From NCBI GenBank assembly GCA_016795485.1, contig JAEUHM010000029.1, forward strand, positions 1-60,278: 60,278 bases of DNA. The letters are read 5' to 3'. A model generated the notes under the pieces. It saw only the letters and a program-made list of their open reading frames with translations. It searched no databases and was not told the DNA's origin. The DNA comes from Verrucomicrobiaceae bacterium (GTDB lineage: Bacteria; Verrucomicrobiota; Verrucomicrobiia; Verrucomicrobiales; Verrucomicrobiaceae). Position numbers and translations under genes: made by a program. Shown piece after piece: positions 1 through 8,958 of the stretch; positions within the stretch are counted from its first letter, which is position 1; every line of letters begins with the position of its first letter.

Positions 1-367
1 AATGCATCGACACTTCCAGCTCCTCAAGACTGGCGTGCTCAGCATTCGGTTCGATGTGCGGACGACCCACACTCCTCAACTATGCCACCTGTAGAAAAGT
101 ACAACTTCTTTTTTCCCTTTTCTTTTGAGAACCGCTCTAGCAATGCTGGTTTTATGTCTGTGTATTCAAAGATCTCTCGTGTGTACAACCACGTGATAAT
201 CACCACGACTAGAGGTTCAATGAGGATCAAAAGATCGTTGTTTCCAAGTCGGGAGAGTAGCAAAGCATTCGATTTCCAAGCTTCCATGCTATGGCCGCAA
301 TGTAATGATACCAACCGAACAACGGCAAGCCGTTGTTTTGGCAGTGGAGCGGCAACTAATCCCGGAT
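1..367. other. Region without a convincing gene
   Basis: No reading frame here has recognisable family features; the two 90-100 codon frames on opposite strands simply mirror each other. The stretch is richer in A and T than the neighbouring gene. At its right edge a short inverted repeat (368-374 against 386-392) overlaps the stop codon of the E2 gene and could help end that transcript, but it has no T-run. Confidence 0.4.
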
Positions 368-391
368 GGGACGACTCGGACTAATTCGTCC

Positions 392-1696
392 CTAAACCAA
401 CATCAGAGTCGGGTTCTCGAGCAGCTTGCGGAAGTCTGCGAGGAAGGTGGCGGCAACGGCTCCGTCTACTACTCGATGGTCACCGCTGAGGCCAACCCAC
501 ATGCGCTCTCCGGCGACAATCTCGCCTTTGTCGTTCACGACGGGCACTTTTCGAATGCTGCCGATGCTCAAGATGGCGGCTTGGGGAGGGTTGATGATGG
601 CGGAGAAGGTGTCGATGCCGTAGGCTCCGAGGTTGCTGACGGTGATGGTACCGCCAGCAAAGTCATCAGGGCTGAGTTTCTTGTTCTTGGCCTTGGAGGC
701 AAGTTCCTTCACGGATTGGCTGATCTCCAGAAGGGTTTTGGTGTTGGCAGACTTGATGACGGGGGTAACAAGGCCGTCGTCTACTGCGATCGCCACGTTG
801 AGGCCGACGTGTTTGTATTTCACAATGGCATCTCCATCCCAGGCAGCGTTGATGGCAGGGACGTTTTTGGAGGAAACGACCACGGCTTTGAGAATAAAGT
901 CATTGACGGTGTATTTGTTGCCACCGTTTTTGGCACTGGTCTCATTGAGATGAGCCCGGAACTTCATGAGCGGTGCCGCATCGACCTCTATGTTGAGATA
1001 GAAGTGAGGAATCTGCGTCTTAGAAGCGAGTAGGCGCTCGGCGATGATGTTTCTCATGCCGGAAACTGGGATGCGTTCGTCGTCTGGGCCTACCGTTGGG
1101 CGAATCGTAGGGGTGACGGGCTTCCCACCGCCCGAGCCGGTTGCTGGCGCATTCTCGACGTCGATCCGAACGATGCGGCCACCAGGGCCGGTGCCGGAGA
1201 GGAGGCTCAAATCGATGCCTCGCGCTGCGGCGATCTTGCGAGCGAGAGGGGATGCCTTAACCCGAGTGCCGTTCGCACCAGCGGATGCACGGCGGGTGTG
1301 CTTAGGAGCACTTGGCAATCTGCTGCCACTGCTGGCGTTTCGCACTGACTCTGTTTTCTCAGCACTTTTGCCTGCTGCGGGCGGTGCAGCGGAAGATGCT
1401 TGCGCTTTGGCTGTTTCAGAAGCGATGAGTTCATCCAAGTTGGCCGGAGCGGCTTCATCTTCCTCCAAAACCACAGCGATGGGGGCGTTCAGAGGTACTT
1501 TTTGGCCAGGTTTGACGATGATGCGGTGGAGCGTGCCTTCGAAGTGGCACTGCAAGCCCATGGTGGCTTTGTCGGTCTCCACATCGGCGATCTCCTGCAT
1601 CATTTTCACGGCATCACCTTCTTTGATGAGCCATTTGGCCAGGGTGCCCTCAGTCATGGTGTCACTGAGCTTGGGCATGGAGATGAACTTGGGCAT
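392..1696 (-). CDS. pdhC: Pyruvate dehydrogenase E2 (dihydrolipoamide acetyltransferase)
   Basis: This 434-residue enzyme passes the acetyl group from the lipoyl arm to coenzyme A and forms the core of the pyruvate dehydrogenase complex in the cytoplasm. Seen in order: one lipoyl domain (about 1-80) with the lipoylated lysine K43 in ETDKATM; an alanine/proline-rich linker; an E3-binding domain (about 147-182, SPLARKIA..GTGPGGRI); and a chloramphenicol-acetyltransferase-type catalytic domain with H407 and D411 in GDHRVVDG near the C-terminus. The order and length match one-lipoyl bacterial and alpha-proteobacterial/mitochondrial-type E2 proteins. E1 genes are not in the window; they would be expected upstream on the minus strand, but the next gene there is a porin-like gene, so the E1 genes lie elsewhere. 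Confidence 0.95.
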   Translation of the reverse strand: MPKFISMPKLSDTMTEGTLAKWLIKEGDAVKMMQEIADVETDKATMGLQCHFEGTLHRIIVKPGQKVPLNAPIAVVLEEDEAAPANLDELIASETAKAQASSAAPPAAGKSAEKTESVRNASSGSRLPSAPKHTRRASAGANGTRVKASPLARKIAAARGIDLSLLSGTGPGGRIVRIDVENAPATGSGGGKPVTPTIRPTVGPDDERIPVSGMRNIIAERLLASKTQIPHFYLNIEVDAAPLMKFRAHLNETSAKNGGNKYTVNDFILKAVVVSSKNVPAINAAWDGDAIVKYKHVGLNVAIAVDDGLVTPVIKSANTKTLLEISQSVKELASKAKNKKLSPDDFAGGTITVSNLGAYGIDTFSAIINPPQAAILSIGSIRKVPVVNDKGEIVAGERMWVGLSGDHRVVDGAVAATFLADFRKLLENPTLMLV

Positions 1697-1787
1697 TTTG
1701 GACGGGGGTTTTGGGGGTTACGTGACTTCTATCGAAACTGCGGGTGCGCTCAACGTCGGATTTTGTCGGAATGAGCCTGACGGGCAC

Positions 1788-1821
1788 AAAAAACGGCGCG
1801 GGGATGTGATCCACCGCGCCG
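1788..1821 (-). terminator. Rho-independent terminator after the beta-barrel gene
   Basis: On the minus strand an 8-bp GC-rich stem (1814-1821 with 1794-1801) is followed by six T residues (1793-1788). It sits 28 bp past the stop codon of the gene at 1849-2466 and fits the end of that transcript. Confidence 0.8.
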
Positions 1822-1848
1822 CTGAATCAGCCGAAGCTGGGTTACGAG

Positions 1849-2466
1849 TTAGAAGTTGTAACGGATACCAGCACCAAAGGCGGTCTCGTTGTCGTCAACA
1901 ACGCCATTGATTGCGAGTTGAACATCAGTGCCGATGTCGAACAGCAAGCTTCCGATGGCGGAGTGGTAGGTGTCACCGTCTGCGAGTTGGAAACGATAAG
2001 CAGGAGCGAACTCAAGCCAATCGGTGAGGGCAAGGCGGAAACCGATGGTGGCCACAAATGCGTTCTCGTCGAGAGTGGTGACTTCAGCGATGTCGGCGTC
2101 AGCCCACTGGAAGCCAGCACGGACGACGATGTCTGCGTCTTGGCAAAGGGAGATGTAGCTACCTGCTCCGACGTTGAGGCGGCGCGTGTCGGCGAGATCA
2201 CCCCAGATTTGATCCCAAGCAGCATAAAGGATGAGGTGCTCTACAGGAGAGATGCTGAAACCTGCATAGTAGCCGTCTCCTTCACCGACGATGTCGATGT
2301 CGTTGTGGACCCAGCCGAGTTCAAGGAAGTCATAGTTGAAGCCGCTGCCTGCAGGCTTGGAAGACGGAGGTGGGGGGACCGTAGCTGGAGGAGCAGCCGG
2401 GGGTGGGAGGGCACCTGCCAGGGCAAAGCCTGTGCTCAGTGCAAGTGCAAGGAGGGTGGATTTCAT
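1849..2466 (-). CDS. Small outer-membrane beta-barrel protein
   Basis: The protein has 205 residues from the ATG at 2466, chosen because it starts a clear signal peptide (MKSTLLALALSTGFALAG). An upstream in-frame start at 2538 would bury that signal. A proline-rich linker follows, then alternating hydrophobic/aromatic strands typical of an OmpA-like or Opr-type barrel, and the last residues are RYNF with a terminal phenylalanine, as in many outer-membrane barrels. The family cannot be named from sequence alone. It is a single gene with its own terminator at 1788-1821 and is transcribed divergently from the cytochrome-like gene at 2676. Its role as a porin or surface barrel is inferred. Confidence 0.75.
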   Translation of the reverse strand: MKSTLLALALSTGFALAGALPPPAAPPATVPPPPSSKPAGSGFNYDFLELGWVHNDIDIVGEGDGYYAGFSISPVEHLILYAAWDQIWGDLADTRRLNVGAGSYISLCQDADIVVRAGFQWADADIAEVTTLDENAFVATIGFRLALTDWLEFAPAYRFQLADGDTYHSAIGSLLFDIGTDVQLAINGVVDDNETAFGAGIRYNF

Positions 2467-2675
2467 GATGGTTTGCTGAGTTGAGGTTGTGTTCTGGTTG
2501 AGGTGCGCTGAGAGGCGGACCAAGTTGAGGTTACGCAAAGCCTAGGCGATCCTGCAAGCCGTTTTTGGCGGCGGAAGTTAGTTTTCCCCCTGATTTCTCG
2601 TGCAAAAAGCGGCTTAGATTGTGCGGCGATTGTGGTGATGGTAATCTCTATGGGCCAGTCTGCGTTGGAGATGTC

Positions 2676-3947
2676 ATGCCACGAAGTCTTCTGTTTCTCC
2701 TAGCCTTGGTTGCGGTGATAGCACGCGCCGAGGATGAGTATGAGCAAACGCCGATCTTATACTCTCAGACTGCACCCAAAGATGCTGTGACGCTTCTCCA
2801 AAGAAAGGTCTCGGAGGGCAAGCTGAAGCTGCCTCGCGGCGATGCTTGGGGGCTGCTGAGGGTTCTGCAAAAGGAGTTTAACGTGCCGGACGCCACTCAG
2901 GTGATGGTTTTCTCAAAGACCAGCAAGCAAAATGATCTGATTGGGCCTGCTACACCACGCGTGGTGTATTTTGGCGACGATGCTTACCTTGGCTATTCTG
3001 TGGGTGGATCGATCGAAGTCTCGGTTATTGACCCCGAGCTTGGGCCAACATTTTATTTGATCGATCCGAGAGCGCGAGATGATCGGCGCTTGAGATTCCA
3101 GCGGGATCAGAGTTGTCTCTCATGCCATGGCGGACCGTTCTCGCCGGATGTCCCTGGGGTAATCGTGCGGTCTGTCACTCCGGGTCCAGAGGGCCACCCG
3201 ATCATGAGCCAAGGCAGCCGAGTGGTGGACACAACCACTGCCTTCGAAGAGCGCTGGGGTGGCTGGTATGTTACTGGTAAACATGGGGATGCCGTGCATC
3301 AAGGCAACGTGACCGCCGAAGAGAATGGTGAAAGCGTGATTATTGATCCCAAGCCTGGTCAGAACGTGAGCGACCTGGGCCAGTTTTTTGACACAGACCC
3401 GTATCCGCGGAAAACCAGTGATGTGGTGGCGCTGATGGTACTGGAGCACCAGACAAGCGTTCAAAACATCCTTACCAAGGCGGCTCATTCTACTCGGCGT
3501 GCTCTCTATATGCAGCAAAGCCTTCAAAAAGAGCTAGGCGAGCCAGTCTCTGACGTGCCAACGGGCACCGCTGCTAGGATCGTTGAGCATGCGGTTGAGG
3601 ATGTGCTGGATGCCATTTTGTTCAAGGACGAAGCGGTGTTGCCGAAGGGAGGAATCGAGGGTGGTCCGGAGTTTCAAGAAGCATTCGCGGCAAGTGCGCG
3701 ACTTTCCAAATCCGGTCGATCCCTGAAGGATCTTCAGTTGTTGTCGCGCCTGTTCAAATATCGGTGCTCGTACTTGGTGTATGGGATCACTTTCCAGAAC
3801 TTACCCGTCCAAATCAAGGCACCTATCACAAAGCGGCTGAAGGAGATCATGACAGCAGACCATGCGGAGGAGCGCTATTCCTATCTGGGCGACTCGGAGC
3901 GCAATCACATCCATGAGATCTTGAGCGAGACGCTCTCGGGTTACTGA
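2676..3947 (+). CDS. Exported protein with one c-type heme motif
   Basis: This 423-residue protein begins at the ATG at 2676, which has GGAG five bases upstream and opens a signal peptide (MPRSLLFLLALVAVIARAE). A longer frame from 2565 lacks these features. It carries one CLSCHGG motif around residue 150, the covalent heme c attachment pattern, so it is expected to mature in the periplasm. No second CxxCH is present and no known catalytic domain was recognised; planctomycete and verrucomicrobial genomes carry many such cytochrome-like proteins of unknown role. The gene converges with the secretin gene (23-bp gap). Confidence 0.75.
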   Translation: MPRSLLFLLALVAVIARAEDEYEQTPILYSQTAPKDAVTLLQRKVSEGKLKLPRGDAWGLLRVLQKEFNVPDATQVMVFSKTSKQNDLIGPATPRVVYFGDDAYLGYSVGGSIEVSVIDPELGPTFYLIDPRARDDRRLRFQRDQSCLSCHGGPFSPDVPGVIVRSVTPGPEGHPIMSQGSRVVDTTTAFEERWGGWYVTGKHGDAVHQGNVTAEENGESVIIDPKPGQNVSDLGQFFDTDPYPRKTSDVVALMVLEHQTSVQNILTKAAHSTRRALYMQQSLQKELGEPVSDVPTGTAARIVEHAVEDVLDAILFKDEAVLPKGGIEGGPEFQEAFAASARLSKSGRSLKDLQLLSRLFKYRCSYLVYGITFQNLPVQIKAPITKRLKEIMTADHAEERYSYLGDSERNHIHEILSETLSGY

Positions 3948-3970
3948 AGCGATCTGGTGTTTCGAGCAAC

Positions 3971-6421
3971 TCAGCGCATTGCCTGCTGGAGGGCAGGGTC
4001 TGTCTGCGGCACGTTGACGGGTTGGCCGCCGGGATCGATCACATTCACCGTCACAAATATGAGAACGACTTTTTTGATGGTCTGCTTGACCTTGCTTTGC
4101 CACAAGCGACCAACAAGAGGGATGTCTCCGATGATCGGCACTTTGTCATTGATGTCAGTTGTGGACTCTGTGAGCGCGCCACCAAGAACCACGGTTTGTC
4201 CGTCCCAGACGGTGACTGACGTGGTAATGCTGCTCTTCCGGAAGACTGGCTGAAGGATGGGGTTGTCGACGATGTAGGGCACCTCCGTGTCACCGAGGTA
4301 GAATCCAAGAGGGTCGTAGACCTCACTTGTCGAACCTGTACGAATATCCGAGCCATAATCGATAAACCCTTCGAACTCAGTGTTGGTGGGTGCAATCACC
4401 AGATCTACGGTGCGGCCATCAGGCGAAATGACGGGTTCGACTTCTAGCAGCGAGCCCACGTGTTTGACCTCAAAGGTAGTGGGGGTTGTAGGTGTGACGG
4501 GGCCGTTGTTGTTTCCTGTAATCACCTGAGTGTTGCCGCCCACTGGAAAGCTACCCACCTGCTGAGGTATTTCGGGCGGATCAAACTCAGTGGGATAGGG
4601 AAACTCACGTCCTATACGAACTTCTGCCTTCTGGCCGCTCCGGGTTACCACGCTCGGGGCCGAGACGAGATCACGCCCTGTCTTTTGGTTGAGCAGATGA
4701 ATCAATGCCGAAAACTGAGGGTCGGTCATCGCTCCAAAGAGACTAAATGCTGCGGGAGACCGAGAGTCGATGGCCGGGATTTCCTGGCCGCCAGCAAGTG
4801 CGAGAAGCTCTTCAATTTTAGCTGCTCCAAGGATATCTCCGGTGCTTCTCAAGCCTTGAGTTGTCGAAAACTGGGTCCCTACGGGTGTCCCGCCGGACAT
4901 GAAGATCCTCTCGCTGCCGGGTAAGTTACCCTGGCCGATGTTTATCTCGTTGTGAATGTCACTCAGCAAGCGCTCGTCGATTTCGATGATCTTGGTGGAG
5001 ATCACTACTTGTTTGGGAGCATTGTTTGCTGCTTGCTCCACCAGCATGTCGATGAGCGCGATGTTCTCCGCGGTGTTGCGCACCACCAGAGTGCTGGTGG
5101 CGGGTGAGAAACTAGCAGCTGCTTCCGGACCAAAAGTGACGCCCCGGGCCTCAAGGAACTCCTTGGCACCCATCCTACGGATCGGAACACCCGCTGCCGC
5201 CGCCTGACCAGGGGCAAACGGATCTGCCGGAGCAGCGGCAGGAGCTGCACTTCCAGCATCTCCAGTTTGGAGAAAATCGGGCGGCACGCGGTAGGTTTTG
5301 GAGATGAGGACTGTCGACTTTTCGGTGATCGAAGTGATAACCACTGCTGCTTCCTCAACACGGTAAGCAGCTTGGGCGATCTGAACCACGTAGCGCACAA
5401 CTTCCTCCAGTGGAACGTCTTGAAGAGTAAGAGTGAGTTGGCGATTTCGAGTTTCCTCCGGCGCGCTCACGATGAAATCGACGCCTTTGCCTTCCGGATC
5501 AAGGCTGCGGGTGGTGATGCGGAGATATTCCACCACTTCGTCCAACGATGCTCCGGTGAAGTCCACCTTGGGTAGGCGCATGGTTCGTAGCTTTTGTTCC
5601 AGCTTCTCTCTGCGACCTTTCTGAACGCTTGCGGCTTCGGCGCGACTGTTGACAAAAAGATTGGTCATGTCCGCAGATGGTGGGACGCTCGTTTCCCAGA
5701 GCTTGTTGGCCGCGTTGAGCATCGTAGACCGGGTCTGCTGATAGGCAGCGTTGTAATACTTAGCCTTGTCTTGCTCGACCTTCTCCATGCCGCGTCTGGC
5801 GGCCACATTGTATGGATCGATCGACAACACCTTCGTGTAAGTGGCCATCGCGCTATCCAGATCACCAAGATTGACGAACGAAGAAGCTTTTGTCAGAAGA
5901 TCTGAGACTTCTTTTTTCTGGAGCAAAATGTCAGGAGTAAGTGCTGGTGGATACCTATCAGAGTCAGCAGCTTGTTCCTTGAGTTTAGCGGCGGGTTTGT
6001 AGCCAGGATTCATTCCGGGTGACAACACGCTGTCTAGCAACTGATGGGCTTCTTTGTAGCGGGCTTCAGCCAAGAGTTCCCTGGAGTGGATTGTTGCTGC
6101 CTGTGAGTAAGCGTCCCTGACGGCCGACTTGAGATCCTGAGTTAAAGGGGCATCGGGTATCTCCCCGTATGTTTCCATCAGCACAGCAGTCGCTTCTGCG
6201 GACTTGTTTTCACTCAATAATGTCAGTCCTTCGGCCAAGCGCTCTTGTGCCTGATTGATCTTGGCCTGCCGACGGGCAATTTCGCGTTCTGCTATCGACG
6301 AGAGGGTCCCATTATCACCCGCTAATCCATGTGTTCCCAGCAGCACAAGACTGGCTGCCAAGATGTGGCGGGAGCTCAGTCGGGAAATGGCACTGAAAAA
6401 TGGGTTCGGGGGCATCGGCAC
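3971..6421 (-). CDS. Type IV pilus secretin, Amuc_1098-like
   Basis: This 816-residue outer-membrane channel protein would let a type IV pilus (or type II-like apparatus) cross the outer membrane. Seen: an N-terminal signal/membrane stretch around residues 18-35; helical TPR-like repeats to about residue 250 (with GDLDSAMATYTKVL near 190); N-domain segments; and a C-terminal secretin domain with the hallmark VPIIGDIPLVGRLW followed by the final strand KKVVLIFVTVNVID. The combination of an N-terminal TPR part with a PilQ/GspD-type C-terminus is the arrangement of the Akkermansia Amuc_1098 protein, hence the verrucomicrobial assignment. No other pilus gene is visible here, so it is either solitary or its partners are elsewhere. 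Confidence 0.88.
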   Translation of the reverse strand: MPMPPNPFFSAISRLSSRHILAASLVLLGTHGLAGDNGTLSSIAEREIARRQAKINQAQERLAEGLTLLSENKSAEATAVLMETYGEIPDAPLTQDLKSAVRDAYSQAATIHSRELLAEARYKEAHQLLDSVLSPGMNPGYKPAAKLKEQAADSDRYPPALTPDILLQKKEVSDLLTKASSFVNLGDLDSAMATYTKVLSIDPYNVAARRGMEKVEQDKAKYYNAAYQQTRSTMLNAANKLWETSVPPSADMTNLFVNSRAEAASVQKGRREKLEQKLRTMRLPKVDFTGASLDEVVEYLRITTRSLDPEGKGVDFIVSAPEETRNRQLTLTLQDVPLEEVVRYVVQIAQAAYRVEEAAVVITSITEKSTVLISKTYRVPPDFLQTGDAGSAAPAAAPADPFAPGQAAAAGVPIRRMGAKEFLEARGVTFGPEAAASFSPATSTLVVRNTAENIALIDMLVEQAANNAPKQVVISTKIIEIDERLLSDIHNEINIGQGNLPGSERIFMSGGTPVGTQFSTTQGLRSTGDILGAAKIEELLALAGGQEIPAIDSRSPAAFSLFGAMTDPQFSALIHLLNQKTGRDLVSAPSVVTRSGQKAEVRIGREFPYPTEFDPPEIPQQVGSFPVGGNTQVITGNNNGPVTPTTPTTFEVKHVGSLLEVEPVISPDGRTVDLVIAPTNTEFEGFIDYGSDIRTGSTSEVYDPLGFYLGDTEVPYIVDNPILQPVFRKSSITTSVTVWDGQTVVLGGALTESTTDINDKVPIIGDIPLVGRLWQSKVKQTIKKVVLIFVTVNVIDPGGQPVNVPQTDPALQQAMR

Positions 6422-6505
6422 GGAAGGGCTGCTTTTGTAGCAGTTTTCCCCTCATTCCCCAAGCCTTTTCTTGGGCTGAGAAGGCAATAGGGGGCCATAC
6501 TGGCT

Positions 6506-7813
6506 CTATTTTTTCCCAATTTTATACAAAAACGTCTTCGTCCGAACAAAAAATGCCCCATCTGCTGCGGACAAGCCAGAGGTGATGCCAGCATCTGCTC
6601 CGCCCTCGAGTTGGTTGGTAGCAAGGAGCTCAAACTTTGCTCCGGCACGGATCACGTTTGTCTGTCCACGGTCATTGCAGACATAGAGCCGGTCCCCGAC
6701 CGCTATAGGTGACCCAAGATGCTGGCCCTGGAAGCGATCTTCCCAGAGGTCTTCTCCCGACTTTGCATCTACGGCGCTGATGATGCCCCCACGGGTGATT
6801 TGGAAGAGGATTCCGTTTACGATGACCGGAGATGCTTCAGAGGCATTTCGTTTGTCTCTATCCCAGACGACGTGGGACTCCGTAATATCTCCGCTCATTT
6901 TGTCGTCGACTTTGATCCCGAGCATGTGAGAGCGCTCGGAGCCGGTATTGATAAACAACATGTCATCGAGTTTCAGCACGCGAGGTGCCGCGTTGAACCC
7001 ACCATGTCTGATCGTCCACAACTCCTTGCCAGTTGTTGGGTCATAAGCAAAAGCGGCACGTGAGCCCACGGAGAGAAGTTGTTCTTTTCCTGCAACCTTA
7101 AAGACGCTTGGTGTATGGTAGGCCTTCCGCATGTCTCCATCTCGGGTGGGCCTGCCCTCCTTGTCGAGATCGCCGTAGTCTGTTGAGCGGTTTGTCTTCC
7201 AGAGCGTCTTACCTGTGTTTTTGTCGAGAGCTGTAACGAACTGCTCGTTGATGCCGTCAAATGTGAGGATGAGCATGTCGTTGTGCACCAGAGGCGAAGA
7301 GCCTGGTCCCCGGTAGTGCTTTACGTTGATGTCCCTTCGTTGCCAGACGACCTCAGCGGTCTTCGGGTCGAGACGAGCGGTGCCATACGTGCCGAAGTGA
7401 ATGTAGACGGCATCCGCTTCGAGCACTGGTGAAGGCGCTGCATAGTTGTTGATCGGGTTGCCGAGCTCCTCAGGCTCTGGGTTCTCAAACAACAGTTTGT
7501 GATGCAGGATTTTGCCCGTGTTTCGGTCAATGCAATACACATACTGCTTTTTGCCGTCCACCGTTGCGGAGGTGAACCATATGAGATCGCCACCGATAAC
7601 TGGAGTTGAGTGCCCCACGTTCTCAATCGGCGTTTTCCAGATGATATTTTCGCCCGATGCTTCATCCCATTTTAGGGGCAGCCTGTCGGCCTCAGTGGCT
7701 GGAGCCACGTTGTCGAGTGTAGGACCATTTTTGTCGGGCCAGAAGAGAGGTGTGGTGGCAGGCTGGGCATTCGCCACTGCAGTGAGGGCCAAAAGGGTGC
7801 AGATACGGATCAT
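6506..7813 (-). CDS. Exported PQQ-type beta-propeller protein
   Basis: The protein has 435 residues from the ATG at 7813, which begins a signal peptide (MIRICTLLALTAVANAQ); an earlier start at 7861 would overlap the upstream gene. Repeated blades of the type D..TGK.LW (for example DKNTGKTLWKT, DPTTGKELWT, DAKSGEDLW) mark a quinoprotein-like beta-propeller. Many verrucomicrobial and planctomycete proteins of this kind act in the periplasm with no known cofactor, so an alcohol dehydrogenase activity should not be assumed. It is the last gene of a tight minus-strand cluster, 10 bp after the membrane-anchored protein gene at 7824-8417. Confidence 0.8.
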   Translation of the reverse strand: MIRICTLLALTAVANAQPATTPLFWPDKNGPTLDNVAPATEADRLPLKWDEASGENIIWKTPIENVGHSTPVIGGDLIWFTSATVDGKKQYVYCIDRNTGKILHHKLLFENPEPEELGNPINNYAAPSPVLEADAVYIHFGTYGTARLDPKTAEVVWQRRDINVKHYRGPGSSPLVHNDMLILTFDGINEQFVTALDKNTGKTLWKTNRSTDYGDLDKEGRPTRDGDMRKAYHTPSVFKVAGKEQLLSVGSRAAFAYDPTTGKELWTIRHGGFNAAPRVLKLDDMLFINTGSERSHMLGIKVDDKMSGDITESHVVWDRDKRNASEASPVIVNGILFQITRGGIISAVDAKSGEDLWEDRFQGQHLGSPIAVGDRLYVCNDRGQTNVIRAGAKFELLATNQLEGGADAGITSGLSAADGAFFVRTKTFLYKIGKK

Positions 7814-7823
7814 ACGGTACGGG

Positions 7824-8417
7824 TCAGGTGCGACGGACCCACAAAAACGTGGCGAGAGCAACGAATATCACGCCAATCACGAGAGGGATCTGCATTCGGC
7901 CCTCAGCGGGCAATGGAATCTCGGGTGTGGAATCGCCACCCAGGAGCATGGACCACTTCCGCTTGTCCTGTGGTAGGGACTCGTCGTTCAGCCAGAAGAT
8001 AGTGGAGTGGACAACATCTTCGGGCACACGAAAACGCACCGCTTTTTGCCCGTGGGGAGGTTGCCACTTCCAGGTTCCTCGCAGCAATTGATGAGCTTTG
8101 TCAGACGGATCGGTCGGAAGGGGAGAGGATCGGTCTGGCTGGGTGTGTTTTGCGAGTTCGATGGGAGCGAGCATGTCTAGCGGCACGAAGCCAGCCTCAG
8201 TTTGCACTTCCAGATTGGCCAGAATAGACGTGCGTGCCTCATTTAAGCTCGTGATCATTGGGTTCTCGCCGTAGTCAGCGGTGATCTCGACCGTTAGCTG
8301 CCGCCCTGGGCCAGTCGTCAGTTTTGCTCCGATGAACTCGGAACTATGTGCGCTCAGTGAGCGCGTTCCCAGGACTGCAAAGACGGCTACTACGCCCAGC
8401 CTTAGAATCCGAACCAT
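7824..8417 (-). CDS. Exported protein with C-terminal membrane anchor
   Basis: This 197-residue protein starts at the ATG at 8417 with a signal peptide (MVRILRLGVVAVFAVLGTRSLSA). The C-terminus is a hydrophobic segment (PLVIGVIFVALATFLWV) ending in arginines, so the bulk of the protein would face the periplasm. No family was recognised. Its start lies inside the end of the DUF4112 gene (16-bp overlap), which suggests translational coupling within the 10743 to 6506 cluster. Confidence 0.7.
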   Translation of the reverse strand: MVRILRLGVVAVFAVLGTRSLSAHSSEFIGAKLTTGPGRQLTVEITADYGENPMITSLNEARTSILANLEVQTEAGFVPLDMLAPIELAKHTQPDRSSPLPTDPSDKAHQLLRGTWKWQPPHGQKAVRFRVPEDVVHSTIFWLNDESLPQDKRKWSMLLGGDSTPEIPLPAEGRMQIPLVIGVIFVALATFLWVRRT

Positions 8418-8956
8418 CCTTTGACTATTTGGAAGATCGACCACCAGTAAAGTGCCCACAACATCATGAGGGCCGCGAATACCACAAAAACGGCTCCAAC
8501 GACCAGGGAGAGCACCCAACGGGAGCCCTTCCGCAATTGATTGCCCTCGCCCTCCTGCCATCGCCGCAGGAGCATCAAATTGCGAGTATTCGACTTAAAG
8601 AACGCGGAAAGAGCAGGACCAATACCTGGTATGATGCCTAACAACGCATTGAAACCCATGTTCAAACCCATCCTCGCCACGATAGAAGGCGACACACCCT
8701 GCCTCACGGACTCAACTACGGTCACCAAGCTGACACTTGATGCGAGAACCTCCCCCACGCCCGGGAAAAATGCCATGATCGGCTCTAGGCCGATGCGAAA
8801 GTTGGTGCCGGGAATACGGATAAGTTCGTCAAGCCACTTGGCGATGATTCGCGCGGTGGCATCTTTGTCATTGGCCGTCAGGTCTATGACTTCGCCCATG
8901 CCGGGAGGGCGATTCGGGTCAGGTAGACGAGGCAGTTGTTGGTGGTCGTCTTTCAT
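8402..8956 (-). CDS. DUF4112 membrane protein
   Basis: The protein has 184 residues from the ATG at 8956, two bases after the stop of the peptidase gene. The block LDELIRIPGTNFRIGLEPI followed by a glycine/proline-rich hydrophobic region (FFPGVGEVLASS, GIIPGIGPALSAF) is the signature of DUF4112, small integral membrane proteins of unknown function. Two or three membrane segments are visible, the last near the C-terminus (VLSLVVGAVFVVFAALMML). It is co-transcribed with the neighbouring exported proteins; no function can be assigned. Confidence 0.8.
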   Translation of the reverse strand: MKDDHQQLPRLPDPNRPPGMGEVIDLTANDKDATARIIAKWLDELIRIPGTNFRIGLEPIMAFFPGVGEVLASSVSLVTVVESVRQGVSPSIVARMGLNMGFNALLGIIPGIGPALSAFFKSNTRNLMLLRRWQEGEGNQLRKGSRWVLSLVVGAVFVVFAALMMLWALYWWSIFQIVKGWFGF

Positions 8957-8958
8957 GC

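Noticed and set aside
39..384. Two overlapping frames at the left edge
   Set aside because: They oppose each other and show no domain or signal features.
1044..1910. 288-codon plus-strand frame over pdhC
   Set aside because: Antisense to the Ala/Pro-rich linker of E2, which is a certain gene.
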